A DNA stretch of 64,000 nucleotides from the NCBI GenBank assembly GCA_963815665.1, contig CAWFHN010000013.1:62001-126000 (forward strand). Direction: 5' to 3'. Each line of letters starts with the position of its first letter. Positions within the stretch are counted from its first letter, which is position 1. The notes under the pieces are model-generated. The model did not search any database. It saw only the letters and a program-made list of their open reading frames with translations, and had not been told where the DNA came from. Source of the stretch: DASUPK01 sp963815665. Its GTDB lineage: Bacteria > Actinomycetota > Thermoleophilia > Solirubrobacterales > 70-9. Positions 43,112 through 50,496 of this stretch are shown in pieces. A program made the translations under genes and the position numbers.

Positions 43112-43972
43112 ATGACCTGGATCGAAACCGATTCGCTGAGCTTCACAGCGCGCCACGACGACGCCGATCTCGCCTGCGCGCACCGGGTCCTCGACTCGCT
43201 GGAGGACCTGCGGCTCCGCCTCGAGGATCGCTTCGATCAGGTTCCCGGGGCCGTCACGGTCATCCTCCACGACAACCCGGCGTGGCTCTCGATGGCCCAC
43301 CCGCTGCTGCCGGCGGTGCGCTGGGCGGCGGCGCCGGCGGCCAGGCGCTACCTGGCGGGCTGGCCGATGGCCGGCGAGATCCACACGCTCAACGACACCT
43401 GGATGGAGAGGCGCTCGGGTGGGGAGGACTCGCTGCGCGCACTGCGCGGTACCGCCGAGCGGATGTATTGCCAGATCGTCCTGGCGGCCAACAACACCGA
43501 CCTCCCGCCGATGTGGACCCCTCGGCGCTTCTTCACCTACCTGCGCTGGGCCTGGCTGGTGGAGGGGGCGGCGCAGTACTTCGCCGGCCAGACCTCCTTC
43601 TACCGGGCGGCGGTGATCACCAGGCTGCGCGAGGGGGATCGCCCGGCGTTTCCGCCCAGTCGCCGCGACGCCCTGATCCTCGGCGGCACGGTCTTCGACC
43701 TGCTTGATCGCCACGCGGGCCCCGATGCCTGCGTCCGGATGGCGTCCCGCCTCCATCGCGCGGGCGCGCGAGGCAATCTGGAGCTCGCCTTCGAGGCGCG
43801 CATGCGCGACATCGAGCGCGCCTGGAGGATGCATCTCGACGAGATCCTCTATCCGCAGTCGGAGTCACTTGAGGCGTCCTCCCTGAGCGACGCCGCCGAG
43901 TCGTCGCCGCTCAACCGAACGCGAGATAGAAGAGATAGACGATCAGGGCGCCGACTCCAACGGCGGCAATGA
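43112..43972 (+). CDS. Hypothetical protein, possibly a degenerate gluzincin-like (peptidase MA) fold
   Basis: The 286-aa protein begins MTWIETDSLSFTARHDDADL, a typical opening of the peptidase MA-like group, and has VTVILHDNPAWLS and RWAWLVEGAAQYFAGQTSFY, the latter like the third-ligand helix of gluzincins. The HExxH motif that should precede it is absent (the region reads YCQIVLAANNTDLPPMW). The C-terminal 35 residues are Arg-rich and overlap the convergent zinc-ribbon gene by 62 bases. There is no signal peptide. I cannot assign a function; a catalytically dead relative is one possibility. Confidence 0.6.
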   Translation: MTWIETDSLSFTARHDDADLACAHRVLDSLEDLRLRLEDRFDQVPGAVTVILHDNPAWLSMAHPLLPAVRWAAAPAARRYLAGWPMAGEIHTLNDTWMERRSGGEDSLRALRGTAERMYCQIVLAANNTDLPPMWTPRRFFTYLRWAWLVEGAAQYFAGQTSFYRAAVITRLREGDRPAFPPSRRDALILGGTVFDLLDRHAGPDACVRMASRLHRAGARGNLELAFEARMRDIERAWRMHLDEILYPQSESLEASSLSDAAESSPLNRTRDRRDRRSGRRLQRRQ

Positions 43973-44420
43973 GGCCAACCGCGAGCCGCGTTGGAGAGCC
44001 GATCCCGGGCATTGAGCCGGCCGGGCGCTCGGCGGTCAGCATGTCGGTCCCGGCGAGCACCTCGCGCGCCGTCTCGTAGCCGGACTCCGGGACCAGCACG
44101 TCACGCGGTCCCGCCGCGAGGAAGTCGGGCACATCGAAGCCGCGCGCGCGGCGGAGCATCGACGGGATCCCCTGGTCGAGCAGGATCGACTGGATCAGCT
44201 CGCCGTCGGCGAGGCTGCGGGCGCCCGTGACCCGCTTCAGGTCCCCCCTCGCGTACTGCGGCCGCACCTTCCGGGCGCGCTCGTGCGCCGCGGTGATCGG
44301 CTCCTCCTCCCGCGTCCCCGAATAGACCAGCGGCATCCCGCAGTTGCGGCAGAACCGCTCGCTCATCGGATGCGCGAGGGCGCAACGGGGGCAGACCAGC
44401 GGCCCCGCGGACTCGGTCAT
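43911..44420 (-). CDS. Zinc-ribbon, DUF2007-like and C-terminal membrane-anchor protein
   Basis: The 169-aa protein has an N-terminal zinc ribbon (CPRCALAHPMSERFCRNCG), a middle domain resembling the DUF2007 signal-transducer fold (LADGELIQSILLDQGIPSML, PRDVLVPESGYETAREVLAG), and a C-terminal transmembrane helix (LAVGLIAAVGVGALIVYLFY). It is therefore a tail-anchored membrane protein with its domains in the cytoplasm. It is the last gene of the cysM run, 13 bases after the JAMM peptidase gene, and overlaps the convergent gene by 62 bases. Its role is unknown. Confidence 0.75.
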   Translation of the reverse strand: MTESAGPLVCPRCALAHPMSERFCRNCGMPLVYSGTREEEPITAAHERARKVRPQYARGDLKRVTGARSLADGELIQSILLDQGIPSMLRRARGFDVPDFLAAGPRDVLVPESGYETAREVLAGTDMLTAERPAGSMPGIGSPTRLAVGLIAAVGVGALIVYLFYLAFG

Positions 44421-44433
44421 CGGAGACCCCGGC

Positions 44434-44826
44434 TCAATCGACGACGAGGTCGACCTCGGTGACCTCGCCGTCCGTGATGCGGTAGCCGCGGAGCGCCTTT
44501 TCGCCGTCCGCCAGCGAGACGATCAGGTAGAGCGCGTCGGGATAGGACGCCAGGTTGATGTCCGTCTGCGAGGGGTAGGCCGGGCTCGCGGTATGTGAGT
44601 GGTAGATCGCCGACAGCTCCTCCCCCCTCTCGTCCATCTCGGTCATGATCCGGAACTGGTCCTGGGGATCGAGGTTGTAGCGCAGGGGGCTGGCCTCGGC
44701 GTTGCGCGCGCGGTAGACGGTCATGGCCACCCCATCGGAGCCGCCGATCAGCCCGCAGCACTCGTTCGGCGCCTCCTCGCGAGCGTGGGCGAGCAGCTCG
44801 TCGTAGATCTGCTTTGGGATGCGCAT
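44434..44826 (-). CDS. JAMM/M67-family metallopeptidase (Mec-like)
   Basis: The 130-aa protein has the full JAMM zinc site: Glu22 in NECCG, then His76-x-His78, Ser86 and Asp89 in YHSHTASPAYPSQTD. In mycobacteria the related Mec cleaves cysteine from the carrier CysO after CysM has loaded it. Here cysM is two genes upstream on the same strand, which supports the Mec assignment, but no CysO-like carrier gene is seen between them. ATG 44826 is preceded by the end of the unknown 268-aa gene at 44852. Confidence 0.85.
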   Translation of the reverse strand: MRIPKQIYDELLAHAREEAPNECCGLIGGSDGVAMTVYRARNAEASPLRYNLDPQDQFRIMTEMDERGEELSAIYHSHTASPAYPSQTDINLASYPDALYLIVSLADGEKALRGYRITDGEVTEVDLVVD

Positions 44827-44851
44827 CTCTCTTGAAGTTAGTGAGCCGGCC

Positions 44852-45658
44852 CTAGTAGAAGACGACGCCCTCGCGGCGGGGCGGCTCTCTCAGGTCGCCG
44901 GCCTCATCGCCGATCAGGTTGGGATCCTCGCGGCCCTTCTCCCAGAGCAGGTCGTCCAGCACGGGCGGCGCGATCTTCGCCGCTTCCGCCACCTGCTTGA
45001 AGGCGTCCCTGGTGGCCTCGCGGACCTCGTCGACCTCGCCCTCCCCGACCAGGCCTGAGCGAAGGGCCAGGCGCATCAGGACGTTGTCGGCGCTCACCTC
45101 CCAGCTCTCGGGATCCGAGACCTCGAGCCAGCCGCGGCGCTCCCAGACCTTGCAGACCAGGAAGGCCTTCTTGCGAAGCGGGTCGGCGAAGGCGTCGAAC
45201 TCGCTCAGGCGGACGAGCGCGCCGCCCTGCCCCGCAAGCTTGCCTCCCGAAGCCTCGATCAGGGCTTCGGAGCTGCCCGCGTACCCCTTGAGAAGTCCCT
45301 TGGACAGGTCATCCCAGAGCCTGGCCCTGCGCTCGGGATCGTGCAGGTTGTCCTGGCCGGCGCGGAAGACGGCGGCAATCGCCTCCGCGGGGACGCCTAT
45401 CAGCGAGCGGGCGGTGAGCGCTCCGGGGGCGCGGCGCTCGGCGCGCAACCCGAGCGCCCAGAGCAGCGCGCTGCCCTCGTACGGGCCCGCGCCGTCGACC
45501 GTGTGCGGCTCCGTGTAGCCCGTCTGATGGTCGATCGCGGCAAGGAAGAGAGCGGCGTCGGGGTTCGGCACCTCGTCGAAGGTGGGCGGCTCGTAGTCCG
45601 CCGCCAGCTTCTTCACGCGCGCGACGACGCGCTTCAGTGCATCTGAGTCGACGGTCAC
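44852..45658 (-). CDS. Conserved hypothetical protein between cysM and Mec (helical, possibly DNA-glycosylase-like fold)
   Basis: The 268-aa protein is mostly helical, soluble and without cysteine clusters (a single Cys in FLVCKVWERRG). Landmarks are FLAAIDHQTGYTEPHTVDG, LLWALGLRAERRAPGA, FDAFADPLRKKAFLVCKVW and SADNVLMRLALRSGLV. The pattern of a DPLxKKAxL segment and a late ADNVLxRL segment reminds me of helical DNA-glycosylase-like folds such as the queuosine salvage family, but I would not name it as such. The start is GTG 45658. It lies between cysM (22-base gap) and the JAMM gene (25-base gap), so it is in the same operon. Confidence 0.7.
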   Translation of the reverse strand: MTVDSDALKRVVARVKKLAADYEPPTFDEVPNPDAALFLAAIDHQTGYTEPHTVDGAGPYEGSALLWALGLRAERRAPGALTARSLIGVPAEAIAAVFRAGQDNLHDPERRARLWDDLSKGLLKGYAGSSEALIEASGGKLAGQGGALVRLSEFDAFADPLRKKAFLVCKVWERRGWLEVSDPESWEVSADNVLMRLALRSGLVGEGEVDEVREATRDAFKQVAEAAKIAPPVLDDLLWEKGREDPNLIGDEAGDLREPPRREGVVFY

Positions 45659-45680
45659 GGGAGGCAGGCTACGGGCCCGG

Positions 45681-46649
45681 CTACCACCAGACGGTGGAGT
45701 CGATGTCCTCGAGCTCCTCCAGCGGCTTGGTGTAGACGCCGCTCGAGAGGTACTTCCAGCCGTCGTCGGGGACCAGGAAGACGACGTTGCCCTCATCCAG
45801 CTCGCCGGCGATCCTGTTCGCCACGTAGGCGATGGCGCCGGCGGAGACCCCGGCGAACATCCCCTCCTCGTGGAGGAGCTTCCGGGTCCAGATGATCGCG
45901 TCCCGGTTCGAGACCATGATCTTCCGGTCCAGGAGGTTGAGGTCGATGATCGGCGGGATGAAACCGTCGTCGAGCGAGCGCAGGCCCTGCACGAGCTCGC
46001 CCTGCATGGGCTCGGCGGCGACGATCTTGGTTTCGGGATCGTGCTCCTTGAGGCGCCGGCCGTTCCCCATCAGCGTCCCACCGGTGCCGAGGCCGCCGAT
46101 GAAGGCCGTCACCTCGTCCAGCTCGTCGAGGATCTCCTTCGCGGTGCCCTCGTAGTGGGCGCGGGGATTGGCCTCGTTGCCGTACTGGTAGGGCATGTAG
46201 TACGACGCGTCGGCCTCGGCCATCTCCAGGGCGAGCTCGACGGCGCCGTTGGAGCCCTTGGCGCCCTCGGAGTAGACGATCTCGGCGCCGTACATCCGCA
46301 GCAGCTGGGTGCGCTCCTCGGTGACGTTGTCGGGCATCACGACCTTGAGCGGATAGCCCTTGCGCCGGCAGATCATCGCCAGCGAGATGCCCGTGTTGCC
46401 CGAGGTCGGCTCGAAGATCGTGTGGCCCGGCTCGATCGCGCCTCGCTCCTCGGCGTCCTCGATCATGTACTTGGCGACCCGGTCCTTGACGGAGCCGGTC
46501 GGATTGCGGCCCTCGAGCTTGGCCCAGAGACGCACCTCGGGCTTGGGCGTCAGTCGCGGCAGCTCGACCAGCGGTGTGTTGCCGATCGCCTCGAGTACGT
46601 TCTCGAAATGGCCGCCGCAGGGACGATTGAGGAGCGGCTCGGTGCTCAT
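45681..46649 (-). CDS. cysM: Cysteine synthase, CysM type (O-phosphoserine sulfhydrylase-like)
   Basis: The 322-aa PLP enzyme has the Schiff-base Lys55 in TGSVKDRVAK, the PTSGNTGISLAM loop and GGLGTGGTLMG phosphate loop. It resembles M. tuberculosis CysM rather than CysK: the opening FENVLEAIGNTPLVEL, YQYGNEANPRAHYEGT, and a long C-terminal tail ending DSTVWW that in that enzyme closes the active site. Arg224 falls where the phosphoserine-binding Arg220 of that enzyme lies in my from-memory alignment. It therefore probably uses O-phosphoserine and a thiocarboxylated carrier. A promoter lies directly upstream of its ATG. Confidence 0.87.
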   Translation of the reverse strand: MSTEPLLNRPCGGHFENVLEAIGNTPLVELPRLTPKPEVRLWAKLEGRNPTGSVKDRVAKYMIEDAEERGAIEPGHTIFEPTSGNTGISLAMICRRKGYPLKVVMPDNVTEERTQLLRMYGAEIVYSEGAKGSNGAVELALEMAEADASYYMPYQYGNEANPRAHYEGTAKEILDELDEVTAFIGGLGTGGTLMGNGRRLKEHDPETKIVAAEPMQGELVQGLRSLDDGFIPPIIDLNLLDRKIMVSNRDAIIWTRKLLHEEGMFAGVSAGAIAYVANRIAGELDEGNVVFLVPDDGWKYLSSGVYTKPLEELEDIDSTVWW

Positions 46650-46658
46650 CCGTCAGAC

Positions 46659-46687
46659 AGCATACTTCAGAAAGTGAAGTGTGTCGG
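46659..46687 (-). promoter_or_regulatory. Candidate cysM promoter with inverted repeat in the spacer
   Basis: On the minus strand CCGACA (46687-46682) and TATGCT (46664-46659) are 17 bases apart. An inverted repeat ACTTC-7-GAAGT (46664-46680) fills the spacer, as an operator would. The predicted transcript start is within about 5 bases of the ATG, so the mRNA may be almost leaderless. Confidence 0.45.
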
Positions 46688-46763
46688 GCGCATTCTGTGC
46701 TTAACGGCGCTTGGATAGGGTGCGCGTCGTACCCAACGCCCCAGTGGGGAGGAGAACAGACCG

Positions 46764-47681
46764 ATGAGATCCAGACTTACTGCTCTGGTCGCAGTGATCG
46801 CTTTCGCCGCCGTGACGGTGGCAGCGGGCTGCGGCAGCAGCAACAACGACAACAGCAGCACGGGCGGCGCGACGCTGACCGCGGCGAGCTTCGACGTGCA
46901 GACCGACCCGGCGATTGCGGGCCAGGTCCCCGCCGACATCAAGTCGAGCGGATCGCTGTCCGTGGCCGCTGATGCGACCTACGCGCCCGATGAGTTCATC
47001 GCCAGCGACGGCAAGACCGTGATCGGCATGGACGCGGACCTGGCGAAGGCGATCGCCCAGATCATGGGCCTCACCGCCAACGTGCAGAACATCCCGTTCG
47101 ACAGCATCATCCCCGGGCTCGCAGCCGGCAAGTACGACCTCGGCATGTCCTCGTTCACGGACACCAAGGACCGTGAGAAGACGGTCGACTTCGTCACCTA
47201 CGCCACCGCCGGAACGTCGTTCTTCGTCCTGGCCGACGGCGGCCCCGACATCGCCTCCCTTGACGACCTCTGCGGTCACAAGGCGGGGGCCGAGAAGGGA
47301 ACCACCCAGGCCGATGACGCGACCGCGCAGGACAAGAAGTGCACGGCCGCCGGCAAGCCGGGCGTCAGCCTCAGCGTGTTCCCCGACGAAAATGGCGTCA
47401 ACCTGGCGCTCTCGAGCGGTCGGATCGACGTCGCGATGGCCGACACTCCGCCCGCCGACTATGCGGTCAAGCAGTCGGACGGCAAGTTCAAGCTCACCGG
47501 AAGCTCATACGGCAACGCGCCCTATGGGATCGCGATGTCCAAGGACAGCGGCCTCCAGCAGCCGGTCCTCGCCGCCGTCAAGGCCCTGATGGCCGACGGC
47601 ACCTACGCGAAGATCTTCGACTACTGGGGACTCTCGGATGGCAAGATCGATAATCCGACCCTCAACGGGGCGATCGACTAG
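46764..47681 (+). CDS. Polar amino acid ABC transporter substrate-binding lipoprotein
   Basis: The 305-aa lipoprotein has a signal peptide with lipobox (TVAAGCGSSNND) and a family 3 solute-binding domain: SGSLSVAADATYAPDEFIAS, DGKTVIGMDADLAKAIAQIM, FDSIIPGLAAGKYDLGMSSF and the late YGIAMSKDSGLQQPVLAAVK. Such proteins bind glutamine, glutamate, arginine or similar amino acids. ATG 46764 has GGGAGGAG 10 or so bases upstream. The permease gene begins 15 bases after the stop. Confidence 0.9.
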   Translation: MRSRLTALVAVIAFAAVTVAAGCGSSNNDNSSTGGATLTAASFDVQTDPAIAGQVPADIKSSGSLSVAADATYAPDEFIASDGKTVIGMDADLAKAIAQIMGLTANVQNIPFDSIIPGLAAGKYDLGMSSFTDTKDREKTVDFVTYATAGTSFFVLADGGPDIASLDDLCGHKAGAEKGTTQADDATAQDKKCTAAGKPGVSLSVFPDENGVNLALSSGRIDVAMADTPPADYAVKQSDGKFKLTGSSYGNAPYGIAMSKDSGLQQPVLAAVKALMADGTYAKIFDYWGLSDGKIDNPTLNGAID

Positions 47682-47696
47682 CCGGAAGGAAAGCCG

Positions 47697-48656
47697 GTGG
47701 CGCCTCCCGGCGCAGAAGCAGAGGCAATAGGACCGGAACCGCCCGACGAGATCGAGGCGGTTCCGGTCCGCCATATCGGCCGCTGGATCGCGGCCGCGAT
47801 CGTCCTGATCATCGCCGCTGCGCTGATCCGCTCGGCCGTGACCAACGACCGGTTCGAGTGGAACGTCGTCGGGGACTACCTGTTCGACACCCGGATCCTG
47901 AACGGCCTGGTCAAGACCCTCGAGTTGACCGTGCTGGGGATGGCGATCGGGATCGTCCTGGGAGTGATCCTCGCCCTGATGAGGCTCTCCGGGAATCCGC
48001 TGCTGAGCAGCGCCAGTTGGGTGTACATCTGGTTCTTCCGCGGCACCCCCCTGCTCGTCCAGATCCTGATCTTCTTCAACATCGCCGCGCTCTACCCGAC
48101 GATCGATCTCGGCATTCCCTTCGGACCGTCGTTCATTCACCTCAACGGCACCACCCTGATCACCCCGTTCTTTGCCGGCATGCTGGCGCTGGGCCTGAAC
48201 GAGGGCGCCTATATGTCCGAGATCGTGCGCGCGGGGATCATCTCCGTGGACGAGGGTCAATTCGATGCGGCCAAGGCGGTCGGGATGACGCAGGGCCAGA
48301 CGATGCGCCGCGTCGTGCTGCCGCAGGCGATGCGGGTGATCATCCCTCCGACCGGGAACGAGACGATCTCGATGCTGAAGAACAGCTCGCTGGTCTACGT
48401 GATCGCGGTGAGCGAGCTTCTCTATTCGGCCACGCTGATCTACTCGGTGAACTACAAGACGATCCCACTCCTGATCGTGGTGAGCATCTGGTACCTCGCA
48501 GCGACCACCGTGCTCTCGATCGGCCAGTACTTCCTGGAGCGCCACTACGGACGCGGGGGCCCCGGCGAGCAGTCGCGCACCCTGACGCAGCGCTTACGAA
48601 GTGGCGTCTTTGCTCGCCATGACGAAAGCGCGCAGGGCGCCGCGGGAGGAATGTGA
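47697..48656 (+). CDS. Polar amino acid ABC transporter permease
   Basis: The 319-aa protein has an acidic cytoplasmic start, one early helix (WIAAAIVLIIAAALI) and the HisM/GlnP-type permease domain. The ATPase-coupling loop is AAKAVGMTQGQTMRRVVLPQ, followed by the conserved MLKNSSLVYVIAVSEL. It is long for a single permease of this type, and only one permease gene is present, so it probably homodimerises. Start GTG 47697 has GGAAGGAAAG just upstream. Its stop overlaps the ATPase gene start as GTGA. Confidence 0.9.
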   Translation: MAPPGAEAEAIGPEPPDEIEAVPVRHIGRWIAAAIVLIIAAALIRSAVTNDRFEWNVVGDYLFDTRILNGLVKTLELTVLGMAIGIVLGVILALMRLSGNPLLSSASWVYIWFFRGTPLLVQILIFFNIAALYPTIDLGIPFGPSFIHLNGTTLITPFFAGMLALGLNEGAYMSEIVRAGIISVDEGQFDAAKAVGMTQGQTMRRVVLPQAMRVIIPPTGNETISMLKNSSLVYVIAVSELLYSATLIYSVNYKTIPLLIVVSIWYLAATTVLSIGQYFLERHYGRGGPGEQSRTLTQRLRSGVFARHDESAQGAAGGM

Positions 48657-49423
48657 GCGAGGCGATGGTCAAAGCAGACCGTGTGCGGAAGCACTTCGGT
48701 TCGCTCCAGGTCCTGAAGAGCGTCTCGCTCCAGGTCGCCCCCAGGGAGGTCGTCTGCCTGATCGGGCCATCCGGTTCCGGCAAGTCGACCTTCCTGCGCT
48801 GCGTCAACCATCTCGAGAAGATCGACGGGGGCCGGCTCTACGTCGACGGAGAGCTGGTCGGCTATCGCCAGGAGAACGACAAGGTCTACGAACTGAAGGA
48901 GAAGGAGGTCGCTCGCAAGCGGTCGGAGATCGGCATGGTCTTCCAGCGGTTCAACCTCTTCCCTCACAAGACGGCGCTTGGAAACGTGATCGAGGCCCCG
49001 GTCCGGGTCAAGGGAGAGTCAAAGCGCGACGCGGTCAAGGAGGGGCGCGCGCTGCTCGATCGGGTCGGGCTGGCCGACAAGATCGACGAGTACCCGGCGC
49101 GCCTCTCCGGCGGGCAGCAGCAGCGGGTCGCGATCGCGCGCGCCCTGGCGATGAAGCCGAAGCTGATGCTGTTCGACGAGGTCACCAGCGCCCTCGACCC
49201 CGAGCTGGTCAAGGAGGTCCTCGACGTGATGCGGGCTCTCGCCCAGGAGGGCATGACGATGATCGTGGTCACCCATGAGATGGGGTTCGCGGCCGACGTC
49301 GGCGACCGCGTCGTCTTCATGGACGGCGGCGTGATCGTCGAGGAGGGGCCCGCGAAGCAGGTGATCGAGCGACCGAGTGAGCCACGCACCAAGCAGTTCC
49401 TCGGCCTCGTCCTGGAGCATTGA
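48653..49423 (+). CDS. Polar amino acid ABC transporter ATPase
   Basis: The 256-aa GlnQ/HisP-like ATPase shows Walker A GPSGSGKST, Q-loop VFQRFNLFPHKT, signature LSGGQQQRVAIARAL, Walker B KLMLFDEVTSALDPELV and the H-loop VTHEMGFA. An insertion around GYRQENDKVYELKEKEVARK before the Q-loop is seen in a subgroup of these ATPases. GTG 48653 overlaps the permease stop. A glycosidase lipoprotein gene follows in a TTGA overlap (49420-49423). Confidence 0.93.
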   Translation: MSEAMVKADRVRKHFGSLQVLKSVSLQVAPREVVCLIGPSGSGKSTFLRCVNHLEKIDGGRLYVDGELVGYRQENDKVYELKEKEVARKRSEIGMVFQRFNLFPHKTALGNVIEAPVRVKGESKRDAVKEGRALLDRVGLADKIDEYPARLSGGQQQRVAIARALAMKPKLMLFDEVTSALDPELVKEVLDVMRALAQEGMTMIVVTHEMGFAADVGDRVVFMDGGVIVEEGPAKQVIERPSEPRTKQFLGLVLEH

Positions 49424-50478
49424 GGCGCTACGGGCTCGCACTCGCCGTGCTGCTGGCCGCAGCCGTCCTCGCGGGCTGCGGCGGCGGGGCGAGCGGCGCC
49501 GCGCCGTCCGGCGCCCCGCGCGGCTTCTACGGTGTGATCTCGGCCGAGCCCCTCCCAGGCCCGGCCGAGCTGGCTCGGATGGGCCGCGGCAACGTCGGGA
49601 CGCTCCGGATCAACCTGGCCTGGGGATCCGTGCAGTCAGGTCCCGATGCCCCCTACGACTGGAGCCACTACGACGACGTCGTCGGAGGGGCGGCCAAGAA
49701 CGGCATCCGCGTGCTGGCGACCGTCTACAGCTCCCCTACCTGGGCCGAGCCCTCGCCCGAGTACCCGCCGCTGGGCTCTCGCCTCCCGCAGTTCGAGAGC
49801 TTCGCCAGGGCCGCTGCTCGGCGCTACGGCTCAAACGGCACCTTCTGGAAGGACAATCCCGACCTGCCGAAGATCCCGATCGTCGATTGGCAGGCCTGGA
49901 ACGAGCCCAACACCCCTCTCTTCTGGAAGCCGACCCCCAATGCGAGCGACTACCTGGAGCTGCTGCGCGGATTCGATTCCGCGATCCAGGGCGCTGACCC
50001 CGACGCGCGGATCGTGCTCGGCGGCCTCTTCCCCACGCCGAGGGGCGGCATCCCAATGCGGAAATTCATCCCCCAGCTCTATCGGGGAGGAGCGCGGGGG
50101 CTGTTCGATGCCGTCGCCGTGCACCCCTACGCGCGCGCGCCCGACGACGCGATCGCCGTGGTCGAGGAGGCGCGGAGGATCATCGACGGCTTCCACGACT
50201 CCGACGCCTCGCTCTGGGTCACGGAGGTCGGCTGGGCCTCAGCGGGCCTTCCGTCCGGGCTCACCGTGGGGCCGGAGCGTCAGGCCGAGTACCTGAAGCG
50301 GACGTTCGAGCTGGCCGCCGCGAACCGCGAGCGCCTGCGGCTCGACGGGGTGATCTGGTACTCGCTCAACGACACGCCCGGGCAGCTCTGGCCCGGGAAT
50401 TGCGGGCTGTTCGAGCTCGACGGCACCGCCAAGCCGGCGTGGAGCGCGTTCACGGACGTGTCGGGCGGGTCGGCGTAG
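49420..50478 (+). CDS. Glycoside hydrolase-like lipoprotein (clan GH-A, GH39-like)
   Basis: The 352-aa lipoprotein has signal peptide and lipobox (AVLAGCGGGASG) then a TIM-barrel glycosidase domain. The likely acid/base is Glu in DWQAWNEPNTPLFW and the nucleophile is Glu in LWVTEVGWASAG, the arrangement of clan GH-A enzymes. Similar lipoproteins accompany exopolysaccharide loci and trim the polymer. The start is a TTG whose last bases overlap the ABC ATPase stop as TTGA, so it may be co-translated with the amino-acid transporter though its function points to the polysaccharide genes downstream. Substrate is unknown. Confidence 0.78.
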   Translation: MRRYGLALAVLLAAAVLAGCGGGASGAAPSGAPRGFYGVISAEPLPGPAELARMGRGNVGTLRINLAWGSVQSGPDAPYDWSHYDDVVGGAAKNGIRVLATVYSSPTWAEPSPEYPPLGSRLPQFESFARAAARRYGSNGTFWKDNPDLPKIPIVDWQAWNEPNTPLFWKPTPNASDYLELLRGFDSAIQGADPDARIVLGGLFPTPRGGIPMRKFIPQLYRGGARGLFDAVAVHPYARAPDDAIAVVEEARRIIDGFHDSDASLWVTEVGWASAGLPSGLTVGPERQAEYLKRTFELAAANRERLRLDGVIWYSLNDTPGQLWPGNCGLFELDGTAKPAWSAFTDVSGGSA

Positions 50479-50496
50479 CCGAACGCTCCGCGCCGG

